Part shown: positions 6,634-14,551 of the stretch, piece by piece
Layout of the letters: each line of letters starts with the position of its first letter
Numbering within the stretch: position 1 is the first letter of the stretch
NCBI GenBank assembly: GCA_900555195.1
Contig: USKC01000039.1
Coordinates: forward strand, 1 to 14,937
DNA length: 14,937 nt
From: an uncultured Lachnospiraceae bacterium
Lineage (GTDB): Bacteria > Bacillota > Clostridia > Lachnospirales > Lachnospiraceae
Direction of reading: 5' to 3'
Program-made: the position numbers and the translations under genes
The notes under the pieces: model-generated
Seen by the model: only the letters and a program-made list of their open reading frames with translations
Database searches by the model: none
What the model was told of the DNA's origin: nothing

Positions 6634-8030
6634 TCTTCGCTTCCATCGCGCTTTCTCGTAAAACAGGAAATAAAAAAGCCGTCCGTATCATGGATGCCCG
6701 GCAAAAGCTGAATGCATCCTTCCGGTTCGTCCGCGCCAGCACATCCTTTCGGAAGGGCTCCCGCAAGCGGCTTCGGCTGAAAGGGATGATGCTTCACAAA
6801 CCATTCCGCCATCGCCTGATTTTCTTCCGGATTCACCGTGCAGGTGCTGTATACAAGGGTTCCTCCCGGCTTCACATATCTCCAAACAGTCTCCAGAATA
6901 TCCTTCTGAAGCGCGCACACCTCTTTCAGGCTTTCCGGGCTGACACGGTACTTGATATCCGCTTTCCTGCCGATCACTCCCAGACCCGAACAGGGCAGAT
7001 CGGCCAGCACCACATCCGCCTTTTCCACCAGCTGCCCGTCCAGCCTTCTGGCATCCCAGACCTGCGTGCGCAGGTTGGACAGCCCCAGGCGCTCTGCATT
7101 TTCTTCTATGTAAGAAACTTTCTTATCAGAAACATCCCGTGCCAGCACCGTTCCCACACCGCACAGGAGCTGTGCGGCATGTGCGGCCTTTCCTCCCGGA
7201 GCCGCGCACACATCCAGGACAAATACGTCCTCTGTTCCCTTTTCAAGGGCTCCAAGCTGCGCGCATTCCACGGCCAGCATGCTTCCCACATCCTGCACCG
7301 CAAACCAGCCTTCCGCAAAGCCCGGCAGACGTGCCACGCCGTCGCATCTTTCCAGGCAATAGGCATGCGGATAAAGCGGATGCGCCTTGGGCGCGCAGCC
7401 ATGCTTTTCCAGTGCATCCAGCAATTCTTCCCTCTGCTGCGCCGCAAGCGAAGGGCTCAGCCGGATCGTTACCGGCCGGCTGTCAAGGAGCGCCCGCAGC
7501 ATGGTTTCCGTTGTCGCTCTTCCATATTCCTGATCCCACATCTGCACGATCCATTCTGGCATGGAATAAAGCACGGACAGACGGCGCAGCGGCTCTTTCT
7601 TCTCGTCCGGCCAGGAAAGCGCGTCCTTGCTGCGGCAGATACTGCGCAGGACGCCGTTTACAAAGCGTTTGAGCCCTCCAAATCCTTTCCTATCCGCCAG
7701 CTTCACAGCTTCATTGCAGGCGGCGGAATCTGGTATTCCATCCATGAACAGAATCTGATAGGCCCCCATCCGAAGCAGGCAGCGGATGAAGGGTTTCATC
7801 TTCCTGACCGGGATACTGGAAAAGCATTCCAGCACATAATCCAACTGAATCCTGCGTTCCGTCACCCCTTCCACAAGGCGCTTGATGAACGCTTTCTGTT
7901 TTGTATCCAGGTAATCGTATTTATCCAGGACGTTTTTAAGAAGCGTATTTTCATACTCTCGGCCTTTCTCCAGTTCGAGGAGAAGTTCGGCCGCCAGTTC
8001 CCGGGCATCCACCTGTACATCCTTTTTCAT
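6630..8030 (-). CDS. rsmB: 16S rRNA (cytosine967-C5)-methyltransferase RsmB
   Basis: This 466-residue enzyme makes m5C967 in 16S rRNA. An N-terminal NusB-like helical RNA-binding domain (about 1-140) precedes the SAM-dependent methyltransferase core. Motif I is VLDVCAAPGGK (271-281), the motif IV Pro-Cys is in LADLPCSGLG (C347), and the catalytic nucleophile is C397 in YSTCT. The IGRKADIKYR stretch after motif IV is typical. The frame stays open upstream to 8186, but I choose the ATG at 8030. AGGAGG (8039-8044) lies 8 nt before it, MKKDVQVDARELA fits the family start, and the upstream extension would overlap the peptidase gene by over 130 nt with unlikely residues. The stop overlaps the rlmN start by 4 nt. 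Confidence 0.96.
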   Translation of the reverse strand: MKKDVQVDARELAAELLLELEKGREYENTLLKNVLDKYDYLDTKQKAFIKRLVEGVTERRIQLDYVLECFSSIPVRKMKPFIRCLLRMGAYQILFMDGIPDSAACNEAVKLADRKGFGGLKRFVNGVLRSICRSKDALSWPDEKKEPLRRLSVLYSMPEWIVQMWDQEYGRATTETMLRALLDSRPVTIRLSPSLAAQQREELLDALEKHGCAPKAHPLYPHAYCLERCDGVARLPGFAEGWFAVQDVGSMLAVECAQLGALEKGTEDVFVLDVCAAPGGKAAHAAQLLCGVGTVLARDVSDKKVSYIEENAERLGLSNLRTQVWDARRLDGQLVEKADVVLADLPCSGLGVIGRKADIKYRVSPESLKEVCALQKDILETVWRYVKPGGTLVYSTCTVNPEENQAMAEWFVKHHPFQPKPLAGALPKGCAGADEPEGCIQLLPGIHDTDGFFISCFTRKRDGSEE

Positions 8031-8038
8031 CCGAACGT

Positions 8039-8044
8039 CCTCCT
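8039..8044 (-). promoter_or_regulatory. Ribosome binding site fixing the rsmB start
   Basis: A perfect AGGAGG on the minus strand, 8 nt before the ATG at 8028-8030, lies in the 22-nt gap after the peptidase stop codon. It decides against the longer open frame beginning at 8186. Confidence 0.85.
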
Positions 8045-8052
8045 TCGCCTTC

Positions 8053-8763
8053 TCAATCGTCCCTTCTCCTGCCCCCTGTAAGCAACCATAGGCGCAGAAG
8101 CTGCAGAACCGACGATGCCGCTGCAGCCACATAAGTGAGCGCCGCGGCGCTAAGCACCTTTCGGCAATAGCCATTTTCTTCCGCACTTAAGATATGATAG
8201 CTCTCCAGCATCCGCAGCGCTCTGCCGGATGCATTATATTCCACAGGCAGGGTGACGATCTGGAACAGAACGGAAAGGGAAAACACCCACACGCCTATCA
8301 TCGCTAGGGTACTGTTCAATCCCAGCAGAAGTCCCAAAATCACCAGAGGAATGCCGATGCGGGACCCGAAATTGGCCACAGGTACCAATGCGCTTCTGAT
8401 TTTCAAAGGCATATAGCCCTCCTTATCCTGCACCGCATGCCCGCATTCATGGGCTGCCACCCCGATAGCCGCCACGCTTCCGGAAGCATAGGTCGCATCC
8501 GACAGACGAAGCACCTTAGAAGACGGATCATAATGGTCCGTAAGATTCCCGCGCACATGCTCCACACGCACATTCGTCAACCCATTGTAATCCAGGATCC
8601 TTCTGGCAGCTTCCGCTCCGGTCATTCCAGTCATGCTGCGTACCCTGGAATATTTCTGATAAGTGCTATTCACCCGCATACTGGCCCAGATGGAAAGTAT
8701 GGCTCCAATGATAACCAATATATAAGTGGGGTCAACATAATAATGATAACCGTATCCTAACAT
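8053..8763 (-). CDS. Membrane zinc metallopeptidase of the YugP family (Zn_peptidase_2)
   Basis: This 236-residue integral membrane protein has HECGH (105-109), a HExxH zinc-peptidase motif, within GVAAHECGHAVQ. The likely third ligand region is PVEYNASGRAL (E175). Hydrophobic segments lie at about 13-28, 126-148, 153-174 and 203-228, so the active site is probably near the membrane face. The ATG overlaps the end of fmt by 7 nt (AAGGAG about 10 nt upstream), and rsmB follows after 22 nt, so it is firmly inside the operon. The family is widespread in Bacillota beside fmt and rsmB. I know of no established substrate. Proteolysis of membrane or secreted proteins is inferred from the motif alone. 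The C-terminal GRRRDD tail should be cytoplasmic by the positive-inside rule. Confidence 0.9.
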   Translation of the reverse strand: MLGYGYHYYVDPTYILVIIGAILSIWASMRVNSTYQKYSRVRSMTGMTGAEAARRILDYNGLTNVRVEHVRGNLTDHYDPSSKVLRLSDATYASGSVAAIGVAAHECGHAVQDKEGYMPLKIRSALVPVANFGSRIGIPLVILGLLLGLNSTLAMIGVWVFSLSVLFQIVTLPVEYNASGRALRMLESYHILSAEENGYCRKVLSAAALTYVAAAASSVLQLLRLWLLTGGRRRDD

Positions 8764-9689
8764 CCAAGCATCTCTCCTTTTTCTATCCTGCAGCCCAGCA
8801 GAAAGTCCTTCACCTGCATCTGCTTCTTTCCTTCCAGCTGCACCCTAGTCACCTTCAGCACACCTTCTGCCGTGTTCAGATAAAACGCATCCTTCTCCAC
8901 GCGCTTCACGCTTCCCGGCATGCCCTCCGCCGCCTCTGGCGTACAGAAAGCTTCCCATATTTTCAGAGTTTTTCCTTTATAAGAAGTATACGCACTGGGC
9001 CAGGGATTTAACCCCCGCACCTGCCGTGCGATCTGCCCGGCCGGCCGGCTGAAATCCACCTTGCCCATTCCCTTGTCGATCATGGGCGCGTAGCAGCTGT
9101 CTTCCTCTTTCTGATGTTCAGGCACTGCCTCTTTCCGTTCAATGGCTTCAAGCGCCGGAACGATCAGTTCCGCCCCGGCTCTGGCCAATTTATCTTCCAG
9201 CGTGGCAGCAGTATCCGTCTCTTCGATCTTTACTTCCTTGCGAAACAGCATGTCTCCTGTATCCACTCCGGCATCCATCTGCATGATGGTAACTCCGGTC
9301 TTATCCTCGCCATTCAGGATTGCCCACTGAATCGGGGCAGCGCCTCTGTATTTCGGCAAAAGGGATGCATGAATGTTCACGCAGCCATACTTTGGCAGAT
9401 CCAGGATCTCCTGAGAAAGAATCTGACCGAAAGCAGCCACCACATATACGTCTGCCGGAATGGACACAAGTTCGGCCACCGACTCCGGGCGCTTGATCCG
9501 AACCGGTTGAAGCACCTGTATCCCCTTCTCCAGGGCAAATGCCTTCACCGGCGTAACCTGAAGCGTCTTTCCTCTTCCCTTCGGTTTATCCGGCTGCGTC
9601 ACAACAGCACAGATCTCCTGTCCGGCTTCCCACAGGGCCCGAAGCGGTTCCACCGCAAACTCGGGCGTTCCCATAAATACAATCTTCAT
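8757..9689 (-). CDS. fmt: Methionyl-tRNA formyltransferase
   Basis: This 310-residue enzyme transfers the formyl group of 10-formyl-tetrahydrofolate to Met-tRNA(fMet), priming bacterial initiation. The N-terminal Rossmann-like domain starts MKIVFMGTPEFAV. The catalytic triad is N105 and H107 in NIHASLLPKYRGAAPIQ plus D143 in DAGVDTGD. The basic loop DKPKGRGK (34-41) is the tRNA acceptor-stem contact region. The C-terminal OB-fold domain begins near residue 205 (RQVRGLNPWPSAYT). Full family length. GAGAGG lies about 5 nt before the ATG. It follows def after 52 nt, the usual fmt-def pairing of formylation and deformylation enzymes, here with def upstream. Confidence 0.97.
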   Translation of the reverse strand: MKIVFMGTPEFAVEPLRALWEAGQEICAVVTQPDKPKGRGKTLQVTPVKAFALEKGIQVLQPVRIKRPESVAELVSIPADVYVVAAFGQILSQEILDLPKYGCVNIHASLLPKYRGAAPIQWAILNGEDKTGVTIMQMDAGVDTGDMLFRKEVKIEETDTAATLEDKLARAGAELIVPALEAIERKEAVPEHQKEEDSCYAPMIDKGMGKVDFSRPAGQIARQVRGLNPWPSAYTSYKGKTLKIWEAFCTPEAAEGMPGSVKRVEKDAFYLNTAEGVLKVTRVQLEGKKQMQVKDFLLGCRIEKGEMLGC

Positions 9690-9741
9690 CGCTACCTCTC
9701 ATTCCAAAGCGCTTGCTGAAAAACAAACGAGCATCTTCCGC

Positions 9742-10215
9742 TTATTCTTCTTCGCTTTCCACATCTACCAGTTCGCCTTCCACCTTTTCCACATACAGAT
9801 GGCCGTCCAGATGATCGATCTCATGGCAGAACGCCCTGGCAAGCAATTCCGTCCCTTCCAATTCCACAGGCTTCATATCCCGGTCATATGCCAATACTTT
9901 CACATAATTGGGCCGCGTTACCGTACCGCTCTTGCCCGGCACGCTCAGACAGCCTTCTCCGCCGGTCTGCTCCCCGCTGCTCTCCAGAATCCTGGGATTG
10001 ATCAGGACGATCGGATCCTCTCCCGTCACATCCACCACAACAATGCGCTTGAGAACGCCCACCTGCGGCGCCGCCAGGCCTACGCCATTGGCCTCATACA
10101 TGGTATCGAACATGTCATCGATCAGTTCCTTCAGCCTGGGCGTCATCTCCTTTACTTCCTTGCATGTTTTCTCCAGGATGGGATCTCCCATCACCCTGAT
10201 ATTCCTGATAGCCAT
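9742..10215 (-). CDS. def: Peptide deformylase
   Basis: This 157-residue metalloenzyme removes the N-formyl group from nascent proteins. All three motifs are intact: GVGLAAPQVG (44-53), EGCLSVPG with metal ligand C89, and HEIDHLDG with ligands H131 and H135 and catalytic E132. I choose the ATG at 10213-10215 (MAIRNIRVMGDP) because AAGGAAGG (10225-10232) is then 9 nt away. The in-frame ATG at 10222-10224 adds only three residues but would sit directly against that site. The short C-terminal tail is acidic (GELVDVESEEE). It lies between priA and fmt in the same transcript. Confidence 0.96.
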   Translation of the reverse strand: MAIRNIRVMGDPILEKTCKEVKEMTPRLKELIDDMFDTMYEANGVGLAAPQVGVLKRIVVVDVTGEDPIVLINPRILESSGEQTGGEGCLSVPGKSGTVTRPNYVKVLAYDRDMKPVELEGTELLARAFCHEIDHLDGHLYVEKVEGELVDVESEEE

Positions 10216-10224
10216 TTTTCTCAT

Positions 10225-10232
10225 CCTTCCTT
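10225..10232 (-). promoter_or_regulatory. Ribosome binding site deciding the def start
   Basis: AAGGAAGG overlaps the first A of the region right after the priA stop. It is 9 nt from the ATG at 10215 but 0 nt from the ATG at 10224, so the shorter protein is favoured. Confidence 0.6.
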
Positions 10233-12473
10233 TCAGAACGGGGACATGGGATCGAAATCGAACTGTACCCGTTCTCCTTTTTCTTCCTGTTGTTTCGTAT
10301 CCTGTTCCATTCTATCTTTTACCCGGATCAGAACGTCGTAATCCGGACTTTTTACATAAATCACAAAACGATATATATCATTCAGCTTCCCTATGGATGC
10401 CGGCGCCGGCCCGATGAGATAGCTTCCTTCCGGCAGCATCCCCTCTTCCTGCACCAGGCCGGCCAGACGGGCTGCAAGCCTTTCGCCCTCTTCCTGTGAA
10501 AGGGAACCGATCTGCACCGCCAGAATATGGGCCGCCGGAGGATATGCCAGCAGACGGCGGTATAGGATCTCCTCCTCATAGAAGCCATCATAATCCTGGG
10601 CTGCCGCATGCTGTATGCTGTAATGTTCCGGCTGATAGGTTTGGATCACCACTTCTCCAGGCCGCTCTCCGCGCCCGGCACGGCCCGCCGCCTGGGTAAT
10701 CAGCTGAAACGTCCGTTCCCCGGCCCGATAGTCTCCCGCGTTCAGGGACATATCCGCCGCCAGAATCCCCATCAGCGTCACCCCCGGAAAGTCATGGCCT
10801 TTCACGATCATCTGCGTTCCCACCAGCACGTCCGCTTCTCCTGCCGCAAAAGAAGAAAGAATCTTCTCATATCCATCCTTACGGCGCGTGGTATCCGCAT
10901 CCATCCGAAGCACTCTGCAGGAAGGATACATCCGGTGCAGCTGTTCTTCCACCTGCTGCGTCCCCGCGCGGAAACCGGAGATGTATTTGGACCCACATTC
11001 CGGGCACAGCCGCACGGACGGCTGCGTATAGCCGCAGTAATGGCAGACCAGCGTCCCGTTCCTATGCTCGGAAAGGGAGACGTCACAGTGCGGGCACTTC
11101 ATCACATGGCCGCACATTCTGCAGGAGACGAATCCGGCATAACCGCGCCTGTTCAAAAACAGCATGCTCTGCTCCCCCCTGCTCATCCGATCCTCAAGAA
11201 GCTCCTGCAGCCTTCTAGAGAAAATAGAGCGGTTTCCCGCCCGCAGTTCCTCACGCAGATCCTCCACATACACCGCAGGAAGCGCCCCTCCGCTTAACCG
11301 TTCATCCAGCGTAAACAGGCGGTATCTGCCCTTCTTTGCCTGATCATAGCTTTCCAAAGAAGGGGTCGCTGATCCCATGAACACCGCAGCATGATGCAGG
11401 CGCGCAAGCTCTATAGCGGTCTCTCTGGCATGATACTTGGGCATAGTCTCACTTTTATAACTGCCCTCATGTTCTTCATCAATGACGATCAGCCCGATAT
11501 CCGGGAAAGGGGTGAACAGGGCGGAACGGGGACCGATAATGACGTCGATTTCCCCCGCCTTCGCCCGTTGGCACTGATCGTATTTTTCCCCGGCGGAGAG
11601 CGTGGAATTCATCACGCTCACCCGATCCTGGAACCGCTTGTAGAAGCGCAGAACGGTCTGATAGGTCAGGGAAATCTCCGGAATCAGCATGATCGCCTGA
11701 TGTCCTCTGGCTACCACGCCCTCTATCAGAGCCATATAAACTTCCGTCTTCCCGCTTCCCGTGATCCCTTTCAGCAGGCAGGTGGGCCGCCCGCCCGCAT
11801 CATATTCCGAAAAAAAAGCGTCCACAATTTCCTTCTGACGGGGACTGAGCGCATGCCCTTCCTCTTTTTTCCCTTCCAGTTTCACCGGGTTTCGATAATA
11901 GGGCACACTGTCCACCGCAATCAGGCCCGCGTCCTGAAGGCTGCGGAAGGTGGACGGAGCGATATTCAGCTTTCTGGCAAGCAGGTTCATGGGAAGCCGT
12001 TCTTCCTCGATCAGTTCCCGCAAAAGCCGGGCCTTCGCACCCTGCTTCTTACGCTCGCAGGCGCGCAGTTCTTCCTTCGCCTCTTCCTTTCCCACGCGCA
12101 GGCGCACTTCTTTCTTCTCTAAGGTTTTCAGCTTCTGTTTCACGGGAAGGACGGTTTTCAGCGCCTGAATCATAGTGGAACCATAGTGTTCTTTCATCCA
12201 GAAGGCCAAGCGGATCAGCCTTCCTTCCAGGCAGATTCCATCCTCCGCGATGCCGTTCAGTTCCTTTATCCGCTCTTCGTCGAATTCCGCTTCATCCGTC
12301 ACTTCTATTACATAGCCGGTACGCAGACGGTTGCCGCTGCCAAAGGGGATGCGCACCTGCACCCCCACTTCCACCCTGCCGAGCAGCCGGTCAGGAATGC
12401 GGTATGCAAATGGGCGGTCAACTTTTTCATGAGATATATCCACAATGACGTTTGCAAATCTTCCTTGTGTCAC
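10233..12473 (-). CDS. priA: Primosomal replication restart helicase PriA
   Basis: This 746-residue 3'-5' DNA helicase reloads the replisome at stalled forks. The N-terminal 3'-DNA-binding domain (about 1-105, starting FANVIVDISHEKVDRPFAYR) is followed by a winged-helix region (about 145-200). The superfamily 2 core carries Walker A GITGSGKT (236-243), DEEH (332-335), GSATPS (367-372), and motifs V and VI ending QAAGRAGRG (594-602). Eight cysteines (451, 454, 460, 463, 477, 480, 490, 493) form the two zinc sites inserted in helicase lobe 2. The length is standard. The start is GTG (12471-12473) with AAAGGG 8 nt upstream, and a stop codon lies two codons before it in frame, so no longer start exists. 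It follows murE after 75 nt and ends 17 nt before def. Confidence 0.97.
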   Translation of the reverse strand: MTQGRFANVIVDISHEKVDRPFAYRIPDRLLGRVEVGVQVRIPFGSGNRLRTGYVIEVTDEAEFDEERIKELNGIAEDGICLEGRLIRLAFWMKEHYGSTMIQALKTVLPVKQKLKTLEKKEVRLRVGKEEAKEELRACERKKQGAKARLLRELIEEERLPMNLLARKLNIAPSTFRSLQDAGLIAVDSVPYYRNPVKLEGKKEEGHALSPRQKEIVDAFFSEYDAGGRPTCLLKGITGSGKTEVYMALIEGVVARGHQAIMLIPEISLTYQTVLRFYKRFQDRVSVMNSTLSAGEKYDQCQRAKAGEIDVIIGPRSALFTPFPDIGLIVIDEEHEGSYKSETMPKYHARETAIELARLHHAAVFMGSATPSLESYDQAKKGRYRLFTLDERLSGGALPAVYVEDLREELRAGNRSIFSRRLQELLEDRMSRGEQSMLFLNRRGYAGFVSCRMCGHVMKCPHCDVSLSEHRNGTLVCHYCGYTQPSVRLCPECGSKYISGFRAGTQQVEEQLHRMYPSCRVLRMDADTTRRKDGYEKILSSFAAGEADVLVGTQMIVKGHDFPGVTLMGILAADMSLNAGDYRAGERTFQLITQAAGRAGRGERPGEVVIQTYQPEHYSIQHAAAQDYDGFYEEEILYRRLLAYPPAAHILAVQIGSLSQEEGERLAARLAGLVQEEGMLPEGSYLIGPAPASIGKLNDIYRFVIYVKSPDYDVLIRVKDRMEQDTKQQEEKGERVQFDFDPMSPF

Positions 12474-12548
12474 ACGTCACACCCTTTCCTTCGCTCCCAG
12501 AAACGGCCATCCGGCCCGTACGGACGTTTCCTTCCGAGGACCGGCGTT

Positions 12549-14033
12549 TTAAAAAGAGATGCCCCTTTCCTTCAGGATGTCCGCGATCAGTTCCCGCTCA
12601 TCCATGTGGTGTTTCACCCCTTTGATCTCCTGGTAATCTTCATGGCCTTTTCCCGCCAGAACGATGATGTCGCCCGGCTTTCCATGGTCAATCGCATAGG
12701 CAATGGCCTCTTTTCTATCGCAGATCTCCATATGCTTCCCCGTTGTTTTGCTGATGCCCTCTACGATATCATCTATGATCGCCTGCGGCTCCTCGAATCG
12801 GGGATTATCCGAGGTGATGATGGTCAGGTCCGCCAGCCTGCCGCTGACCTCACCCATCTCATAGCGGCGCAGCCTGGAGCGGTTGCCCCCGCATCCAAAC
12901 ACACACACCAGCCTGCCGTGTTCATATTCCTTCAGCGTGGCAAGCAGGCTCTCCAGCGCCATGGCGTTGTGGGCATAATCGATCAGGAGCGTAAATTCAT
13001 CGGACACCTTCACCATTTCAATCCGCCCCTTCACTTTCGCATCCTTAAGCGCCCTTTGAATATTCTCTTCCGTCACGCCAAAATGCCGGCAGATCGCAAT
13101 CGCCGTCAGTGCATTGTATACACTGAACCGGCCAGGCATATCGATCTGAGCATCCAGGTTCATCAGGCCGCTCACATGGAAAGCAACGCCCAGTGTCCCG
13201 TTTTCATTGGTGAGCGTAAGTCCTTCCGCCCTCAGATCGCTTCCCTCCAGCAGGCCATAGGTCTCCACCCTGCAAGTATGCCCTTCCAGCACCTGTTCCC
13301 AATGCGGATCGTCCCGGTTGACGATGCCCACCCGGCACTGCCGAAAGAGCAGGCTCTTGCAGTGAAGATACGCTTCAAAGCTGCTGTGCTCATTCGGGCC
13401 GATGTGATCCGGCTCAATATTCGTAAATATGCCGAAATCAAACACAAAGCCCTGGCTTCTGTGCAGCATCAGCGCCTGGGAGGATACCTCCATCACCACC
13501 GCATCGCATCCCGCTTCCACCATCTGTGCCATATAGGACTGCAGCAGATAGGATTCCGGCGTGGTATTGTCCGCATGGATATGCATCCCGCCGATGATCA
13601 CTTCAATCGTTCCGATCAGCCCCACCTTCAGTCCCGCATTCTCCAGAATAGACTTTACCAGATAGGTGGACGTGGTCTTTCCCTTGGTTCCGGTGATCCC
13701 GATGGTCTTTAACTTTTCTGCCGGATGGCCGAACCAGGCCGCGGAAAGAAAGGCCAGCGCATAGCGCGTGTTCGCGACGCGCAGAATGAGAATATCCGAA
13801 TCTTCCGGAACCTCCACATCCTTCTCCACCACAAGCGCGGCAGCCTTCTTCTCCGCCGCCAGCGCAGCGGCTGTATGCCCGTCAAAGTTCGCCCCTTCAA
13901 TACAGACGAACAGACAATCTTCCGTGATTTTCCTTGAATCGTAAACCAGCGCAGAGATCTCTCGGTCGGGTATCTCCCCTCCCCCCTGCGCCGTCACTTC
14001 CAGGTTCTCCAGTAATGTTTTTAATGCTGCCAT
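12549..14033 (-). CDS. murE: UDP-MurNAc-L-Ala-D-Glu:meso-diaminopimelate ligase
   Basis: This 494-residue cytoplasmic Mur ligase adds the third peptide residue to the peptidoglycan precursor using ATP. The N-terminal UDP-binding domain holds ALVYDSRKI (28-36). The central domain has GTKGKTTS (115-122), TTPE (157-160) and the carbamylated Lys candidate K226. The C-terminal domain carries the specificity motif DNPRFEEP (409-416) and GKGHEDYQ (461-468). R412 in DNPR is the signature of diaminopimelate rather than lysine addition, so this organism should have DAP-type wall. The frame is open to 14111, but I choose the ATG at 14031-14033. The promoter at 14122-14150 would put its transcript start within about 5 nt of the longer start, and MAALKTLLENLEV fits the family. 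The Shine-Dalgarno is only fair (AGGGTGG close to the ATG). It is the first gene of the cluster. Confidence 0.95.
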   Translation of the reverse strand: MAALKTLLENLEVTAQGGGEIPDREISALVYDSRKITEDCLFVCIEGANFDGHTAAALAAEKKAAALVVEKDVEVPEDSDILILRVANTRYALAFLSAAWFGHPAEKLKTIGITGTKGKTTSTYLVKSILENAGLKVGLIGTIEVIIGGMHIHADNTTPESYLLQSYMAQMVEAGCDAVVMEVSSQALMLHRSQGFVFDFGIFTNIEPDHIGPNEHSSFEAYLHCKSLLFRQCRVGIVNRDDPHWEQVLEGHTCRVETYGLLEGSDLRAEGLTLTNENGTLGVAFHVSGLMNLDAQIDMPGRFSVYNALTAIAICRHFGVTEENIQRALKDAKVKGRIEMVKVSDEFTLLIDYAHNAMALESLLATLKEYEHGRLVCVFGCGGNRSRLRRYEMGEVSGRLADLTIITSDNPRFEEPQAIIDDIVEGISKTTGKHMEICDRKEAIAYAIDHGKPGDIIVLAGKGHEDYQEIKGVKHHMDERELIADILKERGISF

Positions 14034-14121
14034 AGCCACCCTGCCTTTCGCCGGCTGCCGGTTAAAATCCAAAGCCGGTTCTTTCTCACTTTTCTTTCTC
14101 ACTTGCTGCATGACTTACATA

Positions 14122-14150
14122 AGAATAGCATACGCCCCCACTTTTTTCAA
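14122..14150 (-). promoter_or_regulatory. SigA-type promoter of the murE operon
   Basis: TTGAAA (14145-14150) and TATTCT (14122-14127) are spaced 17 nt on the minus strand, with a TG one base before the -10 (extended -10). The predicted transcription start near 14115 gives a leader of about 80 nt to the murE ATG at 14033. Confidence 0.75.
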
Positions 14151-14288
14151 CCCGGATACAGCCCGCCCGGTACTTTCCGCTTTGCCTGGAGCGCTGGGAT
14201 GGAATACGGCCCGCACTGCCCCTGGCCTCTGCCGGCTTCGGGAACTGCTGCAGGTTCGGCTGCTTTCCGTCCTTTCGCGTGCCGCTTT

Positions 14289-14431
14289 AAAAATTGGCTG
14301 TTTCTAAGCTTTTGGAACCGCCGCCATCTTCCGCCTGGCGGCTAAACTCCGCCCATTCGGGCGTCAAACAACGCCGCCAAGGCGCGCGGAAGATGGCTGT
14401 GCCTCCAAAAGCAAGAAACAGCACAATTTTT
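14289..14431. repeat. 143-nt imperfect palindrome, possible MITE-like or bidirectional terminator element
   Basis: Five arm blocks pair in nested order. AAAAATTG (14289-14296) pairs with CAATTTTT (14424-14431), GCTGTTTCT (14297-14305) with AGAAACAGC (14414-14422), GCTTTTGGA (14308-14316) with TCCAAAAGC (14404-14412), GCCATCTTCCGC (14323-14334) with GCGGAAGATGGC (14386-14397), and GGCGGC (14337-14342) with GCCGCC (14373-14378). A small apical hairpin CGCCC-ATTC-GGGCG sits at 14350-14363. Small bulges separate the blocks. Read in either direction the structure ends in a T-run, so it could terminate kdpE on the minus strand. The size and internal asymmetry are unlike a plain terminator and more like a miniature inverted-repeat element or a structured RNA. 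Confidence 0.8.
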
Positions 14432-14434
14432 TCA

Positions 14435-14545
14435 CAGGCATCTGCCCCAAAGAGGCCAGCCGTCCCATCTTGCATCCAACCCTTTCGGCAGGGGAACCGG
14501 CAGGCATCTGCGGAGCGGACAAACGAAGCAGGAAGAGCCGTCCCC
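14435..14545. repeat. Pair of direct repeats beside the palindrome
   Basis: CAGGCATCTGC occurs at 14435-14445 and 14501-14511, and AGCCGTCCC at 14458-14466 and 14536-14544. Each copy is thus an ordered pair of blocks, with 12 nt between blocks in the first and 24 nt in the second. This suggests an old duplication between kdpE and the palindrome. Confidence 0.5.
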
Positions 14546-14551
14546 TTTTTT
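14491..14551 (+). other. Terminator-like hairpin reading on the plus strand
   Basis: GGGGA (14491-14495) and CGGC (14498-14501) can pair with GCCGTCCCC (14537-14545), followed by six T. The loop is 35 nt and the stem has a 2-nt bulge, so it is weak. No plus-strand gene precedes it, and its T-run touches the kdpE stop codon. Confidence 0.25.

Larger units (their letters stand above)
14034..14550. other. Gene-free gap between kdpE and murE
   Basis: These 517 nt contain no credible gene on either strand. The gap holds the murE promoter near its left end, a 143-nt imperfect palindrome in the middle, and a pair of direct repeats close to kdpE. The part at 14160-14285 is GC-rich without a structure I can name. 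Confidence 0.75.

Noticed and set aside
6690..8081. 463-codon open frame on the plus strand opposite rsmB
   Set aside because: RsmB is complete with its catalytic motifs on the other strand. The plus frame shows shadow composition and no family features.
8031..8186. N-terminal extension of rsmB by 52 residues
   Set aside because: It would overlap the peptidase gene extensively. A perfect AGGAGG precedes the later ATG at 8030, and that start fits the family.
12474..12548. GAAACG...CGTTTC hairpin between murE and priA
   Set aside because: The stem is short and interrupted and no T-run follows in either direction, so it is unlikely to terminate transcription.
12186..13712. 508-codon open frame on the plus strand opposite murE and priA
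   Set aside because: The minus-strand frames contain intact MurE and PriA motifs. The plus frame has no recognisable domain and a His/Gln/Arg-rich composition typical of antisense shadows in GC-rich coding DNA.
14034..14111. N-terminal extension of murE by 26 residues
   Set aside because: The promoter -10 ends at 14122, so the longer start would have almost no leader and no ribosome site.
14287..14475. 62-codon minus-strand frame within the palindrome
   Set aside because: It lies across both arms of the palindrome, so its reading frame is a by-product of the repeat. It has no ribosome site or known domain.
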